Of a stretch of DNA of 64,000 bases, positions 1-11,048 are shown piece after piece. This DNA comes from Paucisalibacillus algeriensis (GTDB lineage: Bacteria; Bacillota; Bacilli; Bacillales; Amphibacillaceae). The notes under the pieces were generated by a model that was given only the letters and a program-made list of their open reading frames with translations, was not told the DNA's origin and did not search any database. Where the stretch lies: positions 124,001-188,000 of the forward strand of contig NZ_CBYO010000001.1 in the NCBI RefSeq assembly GCF_000577245.1. Reading direction: 5' to 3'. Positions within the stretch are counted from its first letter, which is position 1; every line of letters begins with the position of its first letter. Made by a program: the position numbers and the translations under genes.

Positions 1-210
1 CAATGTTGCATAATCTACATAAATATCAATCTTTTCTAAATCATTTAAACCTGGTATATTTGCGATACAAAGAATTTCATTGTCCGTTTGATAGAGATTG
101 ATTTGGGGAATGGTTGGTTTAAGGATGCCTTCAAATTGATCCCAAAACTGCTCACCAAAGAAGTGGTCCATATTCCGTTTCCAATCTGTCATTTGTTGAA
201 ATGGATCCAT
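1..210 (-). CDS. Hsp20-like small heat shock protein, C-terminus off the window
   Basis: Reading the minus strand from an ATG at 208-210 gives 70 open codons that run off the left edge. The start follows a good ribosome site (GAGGTG). The N-terminus begins MDPFQQMTDWKRNMDHFF and continues into PQINLYQTDNEI and ANIPGL. A short helical N-terminal arm leading into the first strands of an alpha-crystallin domain is typical of the Bacillus Hsp20 family, which includes spore coat-related CotP/YocM-like chaperones. The gene is divergent from the UPF0316 gene next to it. Only the first half of the protein is visible, so the assignment rests on the N-terminal pattern. Confidence 0.7.
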   Translation of the reverse strand, partial: MDPFQQMTDWKRNMDHFFGEQFWDQFEGILKPTIPQINLYQTDNEILCIANIPGLNDLEKIDIYVDYATL

Positions 211-297
211 GTTCAACACCTCAATTTATAAAGTATTATAATCACACTATATGCAAATTCTAAAAAATGGGTGAATGCCCAATAAGGAGGTTGTATT

Positions 298-912
298 TTG
301 CTTGAAAATGCTCTCGTAATGGTTGCTATTATTTTGATTATCAATATTGTCTATGTATCGATGTTTACAATTCGAATGATATTAACGCTAAAAGGCCGTA
401 GATATGTAGCAGCCTTTGTAAGTATGTTTGAGATAGTCGTGTATATCTTTGGTTTAGGACTAGTATTGGACAACTTAAATGAAATACAAAACGTGATTGC
501 ATATGCACTTGGTTATGGAATTGGGGTTGTCGTGGGTTCCATGATCGAGGAAAAGCTAGCACTTGGCTACATAACGGTTAATGTGATATCTGGGAATCCG
601 GATTTGAGCTTTACTCGCCAATTACGCGACAAGGGATTTGGGGTTACAAGTTGGTCTGCCTATGGAATGGATGGGGACAGGCTTGCTATGCAAATATTAA
701 CTCCAAGAAAATATGAATTGAAACTGTATGAAGATATAAAAACAATTGACCCTAAGGCTTTTATTATTTCATATGAACCAAAACAAATTCATGGAGGATT
801 CTGGGTAAAACAAGTTCGAAAAGGGCGATTATTTCATCCGAAGAAAAAAATAGATGGCACTACTAATGCAAAAGCAGAAGATGATACAGTTACTGGATCA
901 AAATCGGATTAG
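298..912 (+). CDS. yebE: UPF0316 / DUF2179 membrane protein (YebE-like)
   Basis: A protein of 204 residues. Three hydrophobic segments fill the first ~90 residues (about 3-25, 38-60 and 63-82), followed by a soluble DUF2179-type domain (about 95-180) and a polar tail. The TTG start at 298 is supported by AAGGAGG about eight bases upstream. In B. subtilis the homologue yebE also sits just upstream of the pur operon, and that synteny supports the call. The molecular role is unknown; DUF2179 domains are thought to be cytoplasmic sensing or ligand-binding modules. The small yebG gene found between yebE and purE in B. subtilis is not seen here. Confidence 0.85.
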   Translation: MLENALVMVAIILIINIVYVSMFTIRMILTLKGRRYVAAFVSMFEIVVYIFGLGLVLDNLNEIQNVIAYALGYGIGVVVGSMIEEKLALGYITVNVISGNPDLSFTRQLRDKGFGVTSWSAYGMDGDRLAMQILTPRKYELKLYEDIKTIDPKAFIISYEPKQIHGGFWVKQVRKGRLFHPKKKIDGTTNAKAEDDTVTGSKSD

Positions 913-951
913 ACCAAGAGAACTTGTTCGTTTTCATGTAATATCATGCAT

Positions 952-995
952 AAAACCGAACATTGATAAAGGTTATCTATAAAATGTTCGATTTT
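952..995 (+). promoter_or_regulatory. PurR operator: two inverted PurBoxes
   Basis: The 13 bases at 952-964 (AAAACCGAACATT) match the PurBox consensus AWWWCCGAACWWT exactly. The inverted copy at 983-995 (AATGTTCGATTTT) matches its complement with one change. The 18-base gap and the position just upstream of the promoter fit known PurR operators in Bacillus. PurR represses here and releases DNA when PRPP is high. The same inverted repeat could fold as a hairpin after yebE, but the exact box match favours an operator. Confidence 0.85.
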
Positions 996-997
996 TA

Positions 998-1026
998 TTG
1001 ACCGCTTAATTATTCTTTGATATGCT
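998..1026 (+). promoter_or_regulatory. Sigma-A promoter of the pur operon
   Basis: TTGACC at 998-1003 and TATGCT at 1021-1026 are separated by 17 bases. The expected transcription start, near 1033, lies about 20 bases before the riboswitch aptamer. The second PurBox abuts the -35 element. Confidence 0.85.
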
Positions 1027-1052
1027 AAAATTAATCAACAAATGAATACGGA

Positions 1053-1121
1053 CCCTCATATATTTCTTGGGATATGGCCTTGAAGTCTCTACCCGGCACC
1101 GTAAATGCTGGACTATGAGGG
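1053..1121 (+). promoter_or_regulatory. Purine riboswitch, guanine class
   Basis: P1 pairs CCCTCATA (1053-1060) with TATGAGGG (1114-1121). The conserved core is present: GGATATGG, then GTCTCTACCCGGCACCGTAA, then GGACTATG. The C in GACTATG is the specificity base that pairs with guanine or hypoxanthine; adenine aptamers carry T there. Location ahead of purE matches the known G-box of the B. subtilis pur operon. Confidence 0.95.
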
Positions 1122-1169
1122 AAGATGAATCATTGATTTAACTCATGATTTTTTTGGCGACCAATAATA

Positions 1170-1222
1170 AGGTCTATTCATCTTCTCTCAAAAGTATTTG
1201 AGAGGGTGGATAGACCTCTTTT
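1170..1222 (+). terminator. Riboswitch-controlled attenuator
   Basis: A long imperfect stem pairs AGGTCTAT..CTCTCAAA with TTTGAGAG..ATAGACCT (1170-1217), followed by CTCTTTT. It sits between the guanine aptamer and purE, so ligand-bound aptamer would favour termination before the operon. A GTG at 1223 directly after the T-run is not a plausible gene start. Confidence 0.9.
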
Positions 1223-1270
1223 GTGGTAATTTTAGAAGAATTTCCACTGGAAATGGAAGGAGATAAAGTA

Positions 1271-1762
1271 ATGGCTTTAGTTGGTGTAATTATGGGGAGT
1301 ATCTCTGACTGGGATACTATGCAGCACACATGCAGGACGCTAGAGGAATTAAACATTCCCTATGAAAAAGATGTTATTTCAGCACACCGAACACCAGATG
1401 AATTGTTTTCATATGCAAAAACTGCCCGGGAACGTGGGTTAAAAGTGATTGTTGCTGGAGCAGGTGGGGCAGCACATTTGCCTGGCATGGTGGCCTCACA
1501 AACAACACTTCCAGTTATTGGTGTACCTGTTCAAAGTAGAGCATTAAACGGACTAGATTCACTTCTTTCCATAGTACAAATGCCTGGTGGAGTGCCAACC
1601 GCAACGGTTGCAATTGGGAAGGCAGGTGCAACAAATGCAGGAATTCTTGCAGCGCAAATTCTTGGCGTATATGATGAAAAAATTGCACAAAAACTAGATA
1701 CTTATCGATTAGAAATGAAGGCAAAAGTTGGAGAAATGAGGGAAGATCTTGCAAAAAAATAA
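1271..1762 (+). CDS. purE: N5-carboxyaminoimidazole ribonucleotide mutase
   Basis: PurE converts N5-CAIR to CAIR in de novo purine synthesis, working after PurK. The 163-residue protein has GSISDWD at 9-15 and SAHRTP at 37-42, the phosphate and active-site loops of class I PurE. The ATG at 1271 follows GGAAGGAGAT. Upstream in-frame starts would fall at the attenuator and are rejected. It is the first gene of the operon and overlaps purK by 14 bases. Confidence 0.97.
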   Translation: MALVGVIMGSISDWDTMQHTCRTLEELNIPYEKDVISAHRTPDELFSYAKTARERGLKVIVAGAGGAAHLPGMVASQTTLPVIGVPVQSRALNGLDSLLSIVQMPGGVPTATVAIGKAGATNAGILAAQILGVYDEKIAQKLDTYRLEMKAKVGEMREDLAKK

Positions 1763-2870
1763 TGTAGTTCTACCACCACAAACAATAGGTATTATTGGTG
1801 GTGGGCAGCTTGGTCGCATGATGGCAATGGCTGCAAAGTCTATGGGTTATCATGTTTTAGTATTAGATCCGACACCAAATTGTCCAACTGCACAGGTAGC
1901 AGATGGGCAAATTGTTGCGGCATACGATGACCTGAATGCTATTAAAGAATTATCCACAGTTTCAGATATCATCACTTATGAATTTGAGAATGTTGATTTA
2001 GAAGCGGCTAGTTATATTGAGAATCTTGGGAAGCTTCCACAAGGTACCTATGCATTAGAGATTACGCAGAATCGCGAAAAAGAGAAACAGTTAATGAAAG
2101 AGCTAAACTTACCAGTGCCGGATTTTACCATCGTTCATAGTGGCAAGGAATGTGAAGATGCATTGAAAAAAGTAACATTTCCTGTTGTGATTAAGACATG
2201 TCGTGGTGGTTATGACGGAAAAGGGCAACTTAAACTAGAATCAGAGGCTGATATTCCAGAGGCAATAAAATTTGTGGATAAGAACAAGCACTGCATAATG
2301 GAGTCTTGGTTAACGTTCGATAAGGAAATATCGGTGATTTTCACTAGGACTGTAACTAGTGAAATTGAATTTTTCCCAGTTGCGGAAAATGTTCATAAGG
2401 ACCATATTCTGTTTCGGACAACAGTTCCTGCAAGTGTGTCAGTGGATGTTCAAGAAAAGGCACGTCATGCAGCAGGACTACTGGCAGAGAAAATGAATAT
2501 CGTTGGTACATTTGCCATTGAAATGTTTGTCACTGGTGAAGAAATCTACTTAAACGAAATGGCACCTCGTCCTCATAATTCAGGTCATTACACGATTGAG
2601 GCATGTAATATTTCACAATTTGCTCAACACATAAGAGCGATATGTGGTCTACCATTAGTTCCAGTAGAACTATTGAAACCAGCTATTATGATTAATATTT
2701 TAGGTGAAGATGTTGAATCTACACTAAAGGCTATTCCTAATTCAAATCAAGGTTTTATCCACTTATATGGAAAAGGCGAAGTAAAAGAAAAACGGAAAAT
2801 GGGGCATATTACTTTTATTGGAGAAGATGCAGAACACCAGTTAGAAAAGTTTGAGGAGGCAATGCAATGA
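1749..2870 (+). CDS. purK: 5-(carboxyamino)imidazole ribonucleotide synthase
   Basis: An ATP-grasp enzyme of 373 residues that makes N5-CAIR from AIR, bicarbonate and ATP. The N-terminal GGGQLGRMM (17-25) starts the pre-ATP-grasp domain; the ATP-grasp core contains [12 protein letters not shown] and the [13 protein letters not shown] metal/substrate segment. The TTG start at 1749 lies inside the end of purE with GAGGGAAG just upstream, so translation is probably coupled. Its stop overlaps the purB start. Confidence 0.96.
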   Translation: MQKNNVVLPPQTIGIIGGGQLGRMMAMAAKSMGYHVLVLDPTPNCPTAQVADGQIVAAYDDLNAIKELSTVSDIITYEFENVDLEAASYIENLGKLPQGTYALEITQNREKEKQLMKELNLPVPDFTIVHSGKECEDALKKVTFPVVIKTCRGGYDGKGQLKLESEADIPEAIKFVDKNKHCIMESWLTFDKEISVIFTRTVTSEIEFFPVAENVHKDHILFRTTVPASVSVDVQEKARHAAGLLAEKMNIVGTFAIEMFVTGEEIYLNEMAPRPHNSGHYTIEACNISQFAQHIRAICGLPLVPVELLKPAIMINILGEDVESTLKAIPNSNQGFIHLYGKGEVKEKRKMGHITFIGEDAEHQLEKFEEAMQ

Positions 2871-4162
2871 TTGGACGTTATACAAGAGAAGAAATGGGAA
2901 AAATTTGGACGGAAGAAAATAAATTCAAAGCATGGTTAGAGGTTGAAATTCTTGCTTGTGAAGCGTGGTGTGAGCTTGGTGTCATTCCGAAAGAAGAAGT
3001 AAAACAACTTCGCAACAATGCTTCATTTGATATAAATCGAATTTATGAAATTGAAAAAGAAACAAGACATGATGTAGTAGCTTTTACGCGTGCAGTTTCT
3101 GAAACACTTGGTGAAGAACGTAAATGGGTTCACTACGGATTAACCTCAACAGATGTTGTTGATACTGCTCTTTCTTATCTGATAAAACAAGCAAATGAAA
3201 TCATTCGAAAAGATCTTAATAACTTCATCGAAATCTTGAAAAATAAAGCAATTGAACATAAACATACCGTGATGATGGGAAGAACACACGGTGTTCATGC
3301 AGAGCCAACAACTTTCGGGTTGAAACTGGCATTGTGGTATGAGGAAATGAAGCGAAACTTGGAGCGATTTGAATTAGCTGCTAAGAATATTGAATTTGGA
3401 AAGCTTTCTGGTGCAGTTGGGACGTATGCCAATATTGACCCATTTGTAGAGCAATTTGTTTGTGAAAGACTTGGACTGACACCTGCACCTGTGTCCACAC
3501 AAACCTTACAACGTGATCGTCATGCAGCTTATATGTCAACACTTGCATTAATCGCAACAACAATTGAAAAATTTGCTACAGAAATTCGCGGTTTACAAAA
3601 AACCGAAACTCGTGAAGTAGAAGAGTATTTTGCGAAAGGCCAAAAAGGTTCATCAGCTATGCCACATAAACGTAATCCGATTGGTTCTGAAAATATGACA
3701 GGAATGGCAAGAGTAATTCGTGGTTACATGGTAACAGCCTATGAAAATGTATCGCTCTGGCATGAACGTGATATTTCACATTCCTCTGCAGAACGAGTTA
3801 TATTACCGGATGCAACCATTGCTCTTGACTACATGTTGAATCGTTTTGGAAATATCATTAAGAATTTAACGGTTTTCCCGGAAAACATGAAGCGAAATAT
3901 TGATAAAACACATGGCGTTATATTCTCACAACGTGTACTTCTTGCGTTAATTGATAAAGGTATGAGCCGTGAAGAAGCCTATGATATCGTACAACCTAAG
4001 GCTATGGAAGCATGGGAGACAGAAATACACTTTAGTGAACTAGTAAAAAATGAAGAGCGCATCACTACATTATTATCAGAGGAAGAAATTAAAGATTGCT
4101 TTGATTATACGTACCATTTAAAAAATGTTGATGTGATATTTGATCGCATCGGCTTAAACTGA
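2867..4162 (+). CDS. purB: Adenylosuccinate lyase
   Basis: PurB removes fumarate from SAICAR and from adenylosuccinate. The 431-residue protein has the fumarase/aspartase-superfamily signature [11 protein letters not shown] at about 261-271, plus TSTDVVDT and GRTHGVHA, which carry the substrate-binding and general-acid histidines. Length matches the Bacillus enzyme. The ATG overlaps the purK stop (ATGA), with GAGGAGGC upstream. Confidence 0.97.
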   Translation: MIGRYTREEMGKIWTEENKFKAWLEVEILACEAWCELGVIPKEEVKQLRNNASFDINRIYEIEKETRHDVVAFTRAVSETLGEERKWVHYGLTSTDVVDTALSYLIKQANEIIRKDLNNFIEILKNKAIEHKHTVMMGRTHGVHAEPTTFGLKLALWYEEMKRNLERFELAAKNIEFGKLSGAVGTYANIDPFVEQFVCERLGLTPAPVSTQTLQRDRHAAYMSTLALIATTIEKFATEIRGLQKTETREVEEYFAKGQKGSSAMPHKRNPIGSENMTGMARVIRGYMVTAYENVSLWHERDISHSSAERVILPDATIALDYMLNRFGNIIKNLTVFPENMKRNIDKTHGVIFSQRVLLALIDKGMSREEAYDIVQPKAMEAWETEIHFSELVKNEERITTLLSEEEIKDCFDYTYHLKNVDVIFDRIGLN

Positions 4163-4172
4163 GGTGATTAAC

Positions 4173-4886
4173 GTGAAGGCAGAGCTATTGTATGAGGGGA
4201 AAGCGAAGAAGGTTTATCGTTCGTCAACAGATTCTGAGAAGCTGGTTTTAGCCTATAAAAATGATGCAACAGCTTTTAATGGAAAGAAAAAAGAAAGTTT
4301 TCCTGGGAAAGGAAGATTAAATAATGAAATATCTTCCTTGATTTTCCCTTACTTACATAACCATGGTATTCGTAGTCATTTTATAAAAAGACTAAACGAA
4401 ACAGAACAACTGGTTCTAGAGACGGAAATTATCCCGCTAGAGGTTGTGGTTCGAAACCTAGCAACAGGTAGTATTACAAAACGTTTAGGGTTTAAGGAAA
4501 AGACACCTTTCAATCCCGCACTTATTGAACTTTTTTATAAAAATGACGAATTAGATGATCCGTTAATTAATGATGATCATGCTCTGCTTTTAACCGATAT
4601 TACCTTAGCGGAACTACGTGAAATAAAAGTAAAGGCACTAGAAATAAACACCGTGTTACGTGAATTCTTTTACACTAGCAATCTTACATTAGTTGATTTT
4701 AAGCTTGAATTTGGCCGATTGCCAGATGGCAGAATTGTCTTGTCTGATGAGATCTCTCCTGATACATGTCGTTTATGGGATTTGGAGACAAATGCAAAGA
4801 TGGATAAGGATGTATTTCGCCAGGGTACTGGTGATTTAGTTACCGTTTATGAACAACTACTACAACGACTGGAGGCAAGGGTATGA
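4173..4886 (+). CDS. purC: Phosphoribosylaminoimidazole-succinocarboxamide synthase
   Basis: PurC (SAICAR synthetase) couples CAIR with aspartate. The 237 residues include LLYEGKAKKVY at the N-terminus, the glycine-rich GKGRLNNEISS segment, PLEVVVRN and SDEISPDTCRLWD. I use GTG 4173 because GAGGTGA at 4161-4167 is then correctly spaced; an in-frame GTG at 4164 lies inside that ribosome site and would add three residues. It follows purB by ten bases and overlaps purS by four. Confidence 0.95.
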   Translation: MKAELLYEGKAKKVYRSSTDSEKLVLAYKNDATAFNGKKKESFPGKGRLNNEISSLIFPYLHNHGIRSHFIKRLNETEQLVLETEIIPLEVVVRNLATGSITKRLGFKEKTPFNPALIELFYKNDELDDPLINDDHALLLTDITLAELREIKVKALEINTVLREFFYTSNLTLVDFKLEFGRLPDGRIVLSDEISPDTCRLWDLETNAKMDKDVFRQGTGDLVTVYEQLLQRLEARV

Positions 4887-5134
4887 GAAAAGTGACCGTC
4901 TTTATTACACTAAAACAGGGTGTGCTTGACCCACAAGGAAAGCAGATACAAGAATCATTAAACGCTTTAGGTTATAAAGAGATTCAAGAGGCTAGGGTTG
5001 GAAAGTACATTGAATTACAAGTAGAAGATGGACCAAATCTTGAAGCACGAGTACGTGAAATGTGTGATAAGTTGCTTGCTAATCCAGTAATTGAGGATTA
5101 CCACGTCGATATGGGGGAGGCTGTTCACTCGTGA
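4883..5134 (+). CDS. purS: FGAM synthase subunit PurS
   Basis: An 83-residue subunit of the three-part formylglycinamidine ribonucleotide synthase (PurL-PurQ-PurS) used by Gram-positive bacteria. The pattern of [11 protein letters not shown] at 9-19 and the C-terminal [10 protein letters not shown] are typical. PurS bridges the glutaminase PurQ and small-type PurL. The ATG overlaps the purC stop and the last codons overlap purQ. Confidence 0.95.
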   Translation: MRKVTVFITLKQGVLDPQGKQIQESLNALGYKEIQEARVGKYIELQVEDGPNLEARVREMCDKLLANPVIEDYHVDMGEAVHS

Positions 5135-5817
5135 AATTTGCTGTAATTGTTTTTCCGGGTTCGAACTGTGATCACGATATGTATCACGCGGTGAAAGAGA
5201 TACTTGGTGAAGAGGTAGATTTAGTTTGGTATCAAAATAGCAATCTAGAAAACTATGATGGCATTTTACTACCTGGTGGATTTTCTTATGGTGATTACCT
5301 AAGGTCCGGTGCGGTCGCTGCTACGTCTGATGTGATGAATCAAGTGAAGGTGCATGCTACAAAAGGAAAGCCTGTTCTTGGCGTATGCAATGGATTTCAA
5401 ATTTTAACCGAGGCTGGCTTATTACCAGGTGCATTAATGCGAAACAAAAAGCTTTCCTTCATGTGTCATCAAGAAGAATTGCTCGTTGAAAATAATGAAA
5501 CGATGTTTACTAGTGGATATGGAAAAGGGGAAATTGTACGTTTTCCAATCGCACATGGTGAAGGAAATTATTATTGTGACCCAGAAACCTTGTCTTCATT
5601 AAAGGCGAACAACCAAATTCTTTTTACCTATCAAAATAATCCAAATGGTTCGGTAGAAAATATTGCTGGAATTATCAATAAAGAAGGAAATGTATTAGGA
5701 ATGATGCCACATCCGGAGCGGGCTGTAGAAGCGCTTTTAGGTAGTAATGATGGATTAAAGCTATTCCAATCAATCGTGAAAAATTGGAGGGAGTCCTATT
5801 ATGTTACAAACGCATGA
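5131..5817 (+). CDS. purQ: FGAM synthase glutaminase subunit PurQ
   Basis: A class I glutamine amidotransferase of 228 residues that supplies ammonia to PurL. The nucleophile Cys86 sits in GVCNGFQ, and the His/Glu pair lies in [10 protein letters not shown] near residue 194. The oxyanion-hole segment [10 protein letters not shown] is also present. The GTG start overlaps purS by four bases. The 3' end overlaps purL by 17 bases, so translation is tightly coupled. Confidence 0.96.
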   Translation: MKFAVIVFPGSNCDHDMYHAVKEILGEEVDLVWYQNSNLENYDGILLPGGFSYGDYLRSGAVAATSDVMNQVKVHATKGKPVLGVCNGFQILTEAGLLPGALMRNKKLSFMCHQEELLVENNETMFTSGYGKGEIVRFPIAHGEGNYYCDPETLSSLKANNQILFTYQNNPNGSVENIAGIINKEGNVLGMMPHPERAVEALLGSNDGLKLFQSIVKNWRESYYVTNA

Positions 5818-8020
5818 GATTAGCCCAGAACAAATCGAAACAGAAAAACTTTATCAAGGCATGGGGCTAAGTGATTCTGAATTTGAAATGGTAAAGACAA
5901 TCTTAGGACGTCTTCCAAATTTTACAGAGACTGGTATTTTCTCAGTGATGTGGTCGGAGCATTGTAGTTATAAGACATCGAAACCATTACTAAAGAAATT
6001 CCCAACAAAAGCACCGCATGTTCTTCAGGGTCCTGGTGAAGGGGCTGGAATTATTGATATCGGTGATAACCAAGCGGTTGTTTTTAAAATAGAAAGTCAT
6101 AACCATCCATCGGCTGTAGAACCATATCAAGGCGCTGCAACGGGTGTTGGCGGGATTATTCGTGATGTGTTTTCTATGGGTGCTCGTCCAATAGCTTTAA
6201 TGAACTCACTTCGTTTTGGAAATTTAACTACTGATCGCGTGAAATATTTATTTTCCGAAGTTGTAAATGGAATTGCAGGATATGGCAACTGTGTTGGAGT
6301 TCCAACGGTTGGTGGAGAAGTTCAGTTCGATGATTCCTATGAAGATAATCCATTAGTCAATGCTATGTGTATTGGCCTAATAAATCATGATGATATTCAA
6401 AATGGTATTGCGGCTGGGATTGGTAATACGGTTATATATGCTGGTGCTCCTACAGGTCGTGATGGCATACATGGAGCAACGTTTGCCTCTGATGATTTAG
6501 CAGATGATGCAGCTAAAGACCGTCCTGCCGTTCAAGTTGGCGATCCATTCATGGAAAAATTACTTATTGAGGCTTGTCTGGAAGTAATTCATTCTGATGC
6601 CCTTGTTGGTATGCAAGATATGGGGGCAGCTGGCTTAACATCATCAGCGAGTGAAATGGCAAGTAAAGCTGGAACAGGTATGCATATGAATTTAGATTTA
6701 GTTCCACAACGTGAAGAGAATATGTCTGCCTATGAGCTAATGCTTTCGGAATCTCAAGAGCGCATGCTTTTAGTAGTAAAAAAAGGTAGAGAGCAAGAAA
6801 TTATTGAAGTGTTTGAACGTTACGGGCTTTCAGCAGTTGCTGTTGGTCATGTTATAGAGGAGAAAGTATTCCGTATCACACAAAATGGTGAAGTGAAAGC
6901 AGAAATCCCGGTTGATGCTCTAGCAGAGGAGGCACCAGTCTACCATTTACCATCTCAAGAGGCGAAGTATTATCAAGAGTTTCAGAAGATTGGGAATAAA
7001 TTACTAAAGGTAGCTAATTATGGCGGAGTACTCAAGCAATTATTACAACAACCAACTATCGCTAGCAAAGAATGGGTTTATGACCAATATGATTCCATGG
7101 TACAAACGAATACCGTTACCGGGCCAGGGTCGGATGCGGCAGTTGTACGAATTAAAGGTACGAATAAATCTCTTGCAATAACAACGGATTGTAATTCTCG
7201 TTATATTTATTTAGATCCGGAAACAGGTGGAAAGATTGCGGTAGCTGAGGCTGCGAGAAATATTGTTTGCTCCGGTGCACGACCACTTGGGTTAACGGAT
7301 GGCTTGAATTTTGGAAACCCAACAAATCCAGAAGTTTTTTGGCAAATGGAGAAAAGTGTAGAAGGAATGAGTGCTGCGTGTCTAGCACTTGGTACTCCAG
7401 TTATTAGTGGAAATGTTTCGTTATATAACCAATCAAAAGGGAAAGCAATTTTCCCAACACCTATTGTCGGAATGGTTGGATTACATGAGTCAACGGATCA
7501 TATTACCCCGAGCTTTTTCCAAGAGGCTGGTGACCTAGTTTATATGATTGGTGAGACTAGACCAGAATTTGGAGGAAGTGAACTTCAGAATGTCTTGGAA
7601 GGAAGATATCAAGGTAAAGCACCCGCAATTGATTTAGAGGTAGAGGCAAAGCGACAGAATCAACTACTTCATGCTATTCAACAAGGGTTAGTTAATTCAG
7701 CTCACGATTTAGCAGAAGGTGGATTAGGTGTTGCATTAGCAGAAAGTTTATTTGCGGATTCATTATTAGGTGCAGATATACAGGTGGCTGGTGATGCAAC
7801 GGTTGAATTATTTAGTGAAACACAATCTCGCTTCCTTGTCAGTGTAAAAGTGGAACAGCAAGAAGCTTTTGAAAAAGTTGTGGAAGATGCAATTGCGATT
7901 GGTGTCGTTACAGCAGATGGGAAGTTAACCATCCGAAATAAGGATGACATCATTTTGTCAGAGGAAGTAGAGGAGTTAGTGAACCTTTGGAAAGGGGCAA
8001 TCCCATGCTTGCTGAAATAA
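5801..8020 (+). CDS. purL: FGAM synthase subunit PurL (small type)
   Basis: A protein of 739 residues, the short PurL without fused glutaminase, consistent with separate purS and purQ. It converts FGAR to FGAM with ATP. Visible motifs are [29 protein letters not shown] and the second half-repeat [17 protein letters not shown], reflecting the internal duplication of AIRS-like domains. The start has GGAGGGAG upstream within purQ. The last codons overlap purF. Confidence 0.97.
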   Translation: MLQTHEISPEQIETEKLYQGMGLSDSEFEMVKTILGRLPNFTETGIFSVMWSEHCSYKTSKPLLKKFPTKAPHVLQGPGEGAGIIDIGDNQAVVFKIESHNHPSAVEPYQGAATGVGGIIRDVFSMGARPIALMNSLRFGNLTTDRVKYLFSEVVNGIAGYGNCVGVPTVGGEVQFDDSYEDNPLVNAMCIGLINHDDIQNGIAAGIGNTVIYAGAPTGRDGIHGATFASDDLADDAAKDRPAVQVGDPFMEKLLIEACLEVIHSDALVGMQDMGAAGLTSSASEMASKAGTGMHMNLDLVPQREENMSAYELMLSESQERMLLVVKKGREQEIIEVFERYGLSAVAVGHVIEEKVFRITQNGEVKAEIPVDALAEEAPVYHLPSQEAKYYQEFQKIGNKLLKVANYGGVLKQLLQQPTIASKEWVYDQYDSMVQTNTVTGPGSDAAVVRIKGTNKSLAITTDCNSRYIYLDPETGGKIAVAEAARNIVCSGARPLGLTDGLNFGNPTNPEVFWQMEKSVEGMSAACLALGTPVISGNVSLYNQSKGKAIFPTPIVGMVGLHESTDHITPSFFQEAGDLVYMIGETRPEFGGSELQNVLEGRYQGKAPAIDLEVEAKRQNQLLHAIQQGLVNSAHDLAEGGLGVALAESLFADSLLGADIQVAGDATVELFSETQSRFLVSVKVEQQEAFEKVVEDAIAIGVVTADGKLTIRNKDDIILSEEVEELVNLWKGAIPCLLK

Positions 8021-9414
8021 GAGGCTTGAATGAAGAATGTGGTGTCTTCGGGATTTGGGGTCATGAAAAAGCTGCGGAACTAACTTATTATGGTCTACAT
8101 GCCCTACAGCATCGTGGCCAAGAAGGTGCTGGTGTCGTGACATCAGATGGTCATGAACTTAAGCTTCATAAAGGGCAAGGACTCGTGAATGATGTTTTTA
8201 AGCGGTTTGATTTTTCGAAACTCAGTGGGCATGCGGCTATTGGGCATGTCCGTTATGCAACCCAAGGAGAAAGAACGATAGATAATGTGCAACCACTTCT
8301 ATTTCGTTCCCAAACTGGAAGTATGGCATTAGCACATAACGGTAACATCATGAATGCTTACGAGTTACGTGGTGAACTAGAGGCTGCGGGTAGTATCTTG
8401 CAGACCTCCTCCGATACAGAAGTACTCGCTCACTTATTAAAAAGAAATGGAAAAATGGATATAATCGCCGGCTTAAAGAATGCTTTAAGCCAATTAATAG
8501 GTGCATATGCCTTTGTGTTGTTAATGGAAAATAGCATGCATATTGCACTTGACCCTCGGGGATTAAGACCATTATCTATCGGAAGATTAGGAGAATCCTA
8601 TGTTGTAGCTTCCGAGACTTCTGCCTTTGATATTATCGGTGCCAAATTCGAACGGGAAGTTTTACCTGGTGAGCTAATAACCATTACAGATTCTGGACTG
8701 GAATCTACTCGTTTTGCCGTCCAGGAAAAACGCGCATTGTGTGCCATGGAGTATGTGTACTTTTCGCGTCCTGATAGTAACTTGAACCATGTAAATGTTC
8801 ATGCGTCCCGAAAGCGAATGGGGATTGAGCTTGCTAAAGAAGCGCCTGTTGAAGCAGATGTGGTGACAGGTGTTCCGGATTCTAGTATTTCAGCAGCAAT
8901 AGGCTATGCCGAACAAAGTGGAATTCCATATGAGATTGGATTAATCAAGAATCGTTATATTGGTAGAACGTTTATTCAGCCTTCCCAGGAACTTCGTGAA
9001 CAAGGGGTAAAAATGAAGTTATCACCAGTACGTGGGATTGTAGAAGGAAAACGCGTCATTATGATTGACGATTCTATTGTTCGTGGAACAACTTGTAGGC
9101 GAATTGTTCGCATGTTAAAAGAAGCTGGTGCAAAAGAGGTACATGTGAGAATTGCTTCACCAGCCATCACCAATCCATGCTATTACGGAATCGATATGTC
9201 TACAAAAAAAGAGCTGATTGCTGCAAATTATTCTCTAGATGAGATATGTGAACTGATTGGTGCGGATAGCTTGGCGTATTTATCAAGCGATGGATTAGAA
9301 AAAGCCATTGTTTCAGTGGACTCGATTGATCAAGGTGTTTGTATGGCTTGCATGACTGGAAAATATCCCGTTACAGAACATGGACAATTAGAAGTTACCT
9401 ATACGAAATGCTAA
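8005..9414 (+). CDS. purF: Amidophosphoribosyltransferase
   Basis: PurF commits PRPP and glutamine to purine synthesis. From ATG 8005 the protein has 469 residues and begins [16 protein letters not shown], the 11-residue propeptide whose removal exposes Cys12 as the Ntn nucleophile, as in B. subtilis. The PRPP loop is [13 protein letters not shown]. Cysteines in RALCAME, NPCYYG and GVCMACM match the ligands of the oxygen-sensitive 4Fe-4S cluster. An upstream in-frame GTG would spoil the propeptide, so it is rejected. Confidence 0.97.
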   Translation: MLAEIRGLNEECGVFGIWGHEKAAELTYYGLHALQHRGQEGAGVVTSDGHELKLHKGQGLVNDVFKRFDFSKLSGHAAIGHVRYATQGERTIDNVQPLLFRSQTGSMALAHNGNIMNAYELRGELEAAGSILQTSSDTEVLAHLLKRNGKMDIIAGLKNALSQLIGAYAFVLLMENSMHIALDPRGLRPLSIGRLGESYVVASETSAFDIIGAKFEREVLPGELITITDSGLESTRFAVQEKRALCAMEYVYFSRPDSNLNHVNVHASRKRMGIELAKEAPVEADVVTGVPDSSISAAIGYAEQSGIPYEIGLIKNRYIGRTFIQPSQELREQGVKMKLSPVRGIVEGKRVIMIDDSIVRGTTCRRIVRMLKEAGAKEVHVRIASPAITNPCYYGIDMSTKKELIAANYSLDEICELIGADSLAYLSSDGLEKAIVSVDSIDQGVCMACMTGKYPVTEHGQLEVTYTKC

Positions 9415-9427
9415 GGAGTGTGTCAAT

Positions 9428-10450
9428 GTGTCGAATATATATAAGGCGGCAGGGGTCGATGTAGAAGCTGGCTATGAAGCAGTTGAACGAATGAAAAAGC
9501 ATATCGCTAAAACAACCAGACCAGAAGTACTCGGAGGAATTGGTGCTTTTGCTGGATTATTTGATCTAACTTCTTTTTCATATCGAGAGCCAGTACTAGT
9601 TTCTGGTACAGATGGAGTCGGCACAAAACTAAAACTAGCGTTTAAGATGGATAAACATGATTCCGTTGGGATTGACTTAGTAGCAATGTGTGTAAATGAT
9701 ATTGTTGCTCAAGGTGCACAGCCTCTGTTTTTCCTTGATTATATCGCTTGTGGAAAAAATGACCCAGTTCGTATTGAACAAATTGTTTCTGGAGTTGCTG
9801 AAGGATGTTCTCATGCCGGTGCGGCATTAATTGGCGGGGAAACAGCGGAAATGCCAGGTATGTATGGGGAAAATGAATATGATCTAGCTGGATTTGTTGT
9901 TGGGATTGCAGAGAAATCAAAGTTAATTACTGGTGAATCTATTCAAGCTGGGGATGTCGTAATTGGTCTGCCATCAAGTGGAATTCATTCGAATGGATAT
10001 TCCTTGGTGAGGAAGCTTGTTGCTGGATTGGAGTTTGACGAGGTTTACCCAGGGCTGTCAAAGTCTCTTGCTGAGTGGTTACTAGAGCCAACCCGAATTT
10101 ACGCTAAACCGATAAATCAATTGATGAAAAAGGTAAATGTGAAAGGAATCTCTCATATCACTGGTGGCGGATTTTATGAAAATATTCCAAGAATGTTGCC
10201 GGAAGAATTAGGAGTGAAGTTTTCTGTAGGAAGTTGGGAAATTCCGGAGATTTTTTCGTTTTTACAAAATAAAGGTGAGCTTTCCTTAGATGACATGTTC
10301 GGTATTTTTAATATGGGAATTGGCATGGCCCTCGTTGTTTCTAAAGAAGAGGTCGATACGGCATTATCAGCTTTAGCTGAAGCAGATGAAGAGGCAACTG
10401 TCATTGGGGAAGTTGTAGTGGATAAGGGAGTACATTTCCGTTATGAGTAA
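9428..10450 (+). CDS. purM: Phosphoribosylformylglycinamidine cyclo-ligase
   Basis: AIR synthetase of 340 residues; it closes the imidazole ring of FGAM. Characteristic stretches are [13 protein letters not shown], the [11 protein letters not shown] loop and [13 protein letters not shown]. The GTG start follows AAGGAGTG correctly spaced. It begins 13 bases after purF and overlaps purN by eight. Confidence 0.97.
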   Translation: MSNIYKAAGVDVEAGYEAVERMKKHIAKTTRPEVLGGIGAFAGLFDLTSFSYREPVLVSGTDGVGTKLKLAFKMDKHDSVGIDLVAMCVNDIVAQGAQPLFFLDYIACGKNDPVRIEQIVSGVAEGCSHAGAALIGGETAEMPGMYGENEYDLAGFVVGIAEKSKLITGESIQAGDVVIGLPSSGIHSNGYSLVRKLVAGLEFDEVYPGLSKSLAEWLLEPTRIYAKPINQLMKKVNVKGISHITGGGFYENIPRMLPEELGVKFSVGSWEIPEIFSFLQNKGELSLDDMFGIFNMGIGMALVVSKEEVDTALSALAEADEEATVIGEVVVDKGVHFRYE

Positions 10451-11027
10451 AGTGAAAGCGGCAGTTTTTGCTTCCGGAACGGGTAGTAATTTTGTAGCGA
10501 TGATGAATTGTAAAGAGCTAGCTTGTGAGATTGTATTACTAGTATGTGACAAACCCGGAGCTAGTGTAATAGAAAAGGCAAAATATTTCGGTGTACAAAC
10601 GTTTGTTTTAAATCCAAAGGCGTTTAATGACAAACGGGAATATGAAACAGAAGTGCTTCGGGCTGTAAGAGAGGTTGGCGCAGAATGGATTTTTCTAGCA
10701 GGATACATGCGCCTGATTGGCCATACTCTGTTAAATGCCTATGAAGAAAAAATATTGAATATCCATCCATCATTACTTCCATCGTTTCCTGGAAAGGACG
10801 CAATAGGTCAGGCCCTCGCTGCAGGCGCTGAGATTACAGGAGTAACCGTTCATTATATTGATGAAGGTATGGATACTGGTCCAATCATTGCTCAAAAGCA
10901 GGTTAAGGTTTTACCAGAGGACACTGAGGAAACATTGAAATACCGTATTCAGAAGGCGGAGCATGTGCTGTATCCGGAGGTTATTAATCAGGTAGTACGG
11001 AAGGAACGATTATGGCCAGTGGAGTGA
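10443..11027 (+). CDS. purN: Phosphoribosylglycinamide formyltransferase
   Basis: GAR transformylase of 194 residues using 10-formyl-THF. ASGTGSNF at the N-terminus binds phosphate; [12 protein letters not shown] carries the catalytic Asn and His, and [13 protein letters not shown] the catalytic Asp. The start overlaps the purM stop. The next gene, purH, is separated by an unusual 247-base repeat-filled gap although the other pur genes abut or overlap. Confidence 0.97.
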   Translation: MSKVKAAVFASGTGSNFVAMMNCKELACEIVLLVCDKPGASVIEKAKYFGVQTFVLNPKAFNDKREYETEVLRAVREVGAEWIFLAGYMRLIGHTLLNAYEEKILNIHPSLLPSFPGKDAIGQALAAGAEITGVTVHYIDEGMDTGPIIAQKQVKVLPEDTEETLKYRIQKAEHVLYPEVINQVVRKERLWPVE

Positions 11028-11048
11028 TTAATGTGCTCTGGGATCGGA

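Noticed and set aside
957-998. Rho-independent terminator after yebE
   Set aside because: The stem is formed by two PurBoxes matching the PurR consensus, placed directly at the pur promoter, so an operator explains it better.
1223-1270. Extended purE start at GTG 1223
   Set aside because: The GTG directly follows the attenuator T-run; ATG 1271 has a good ribosome site and matches the family N-terminus.
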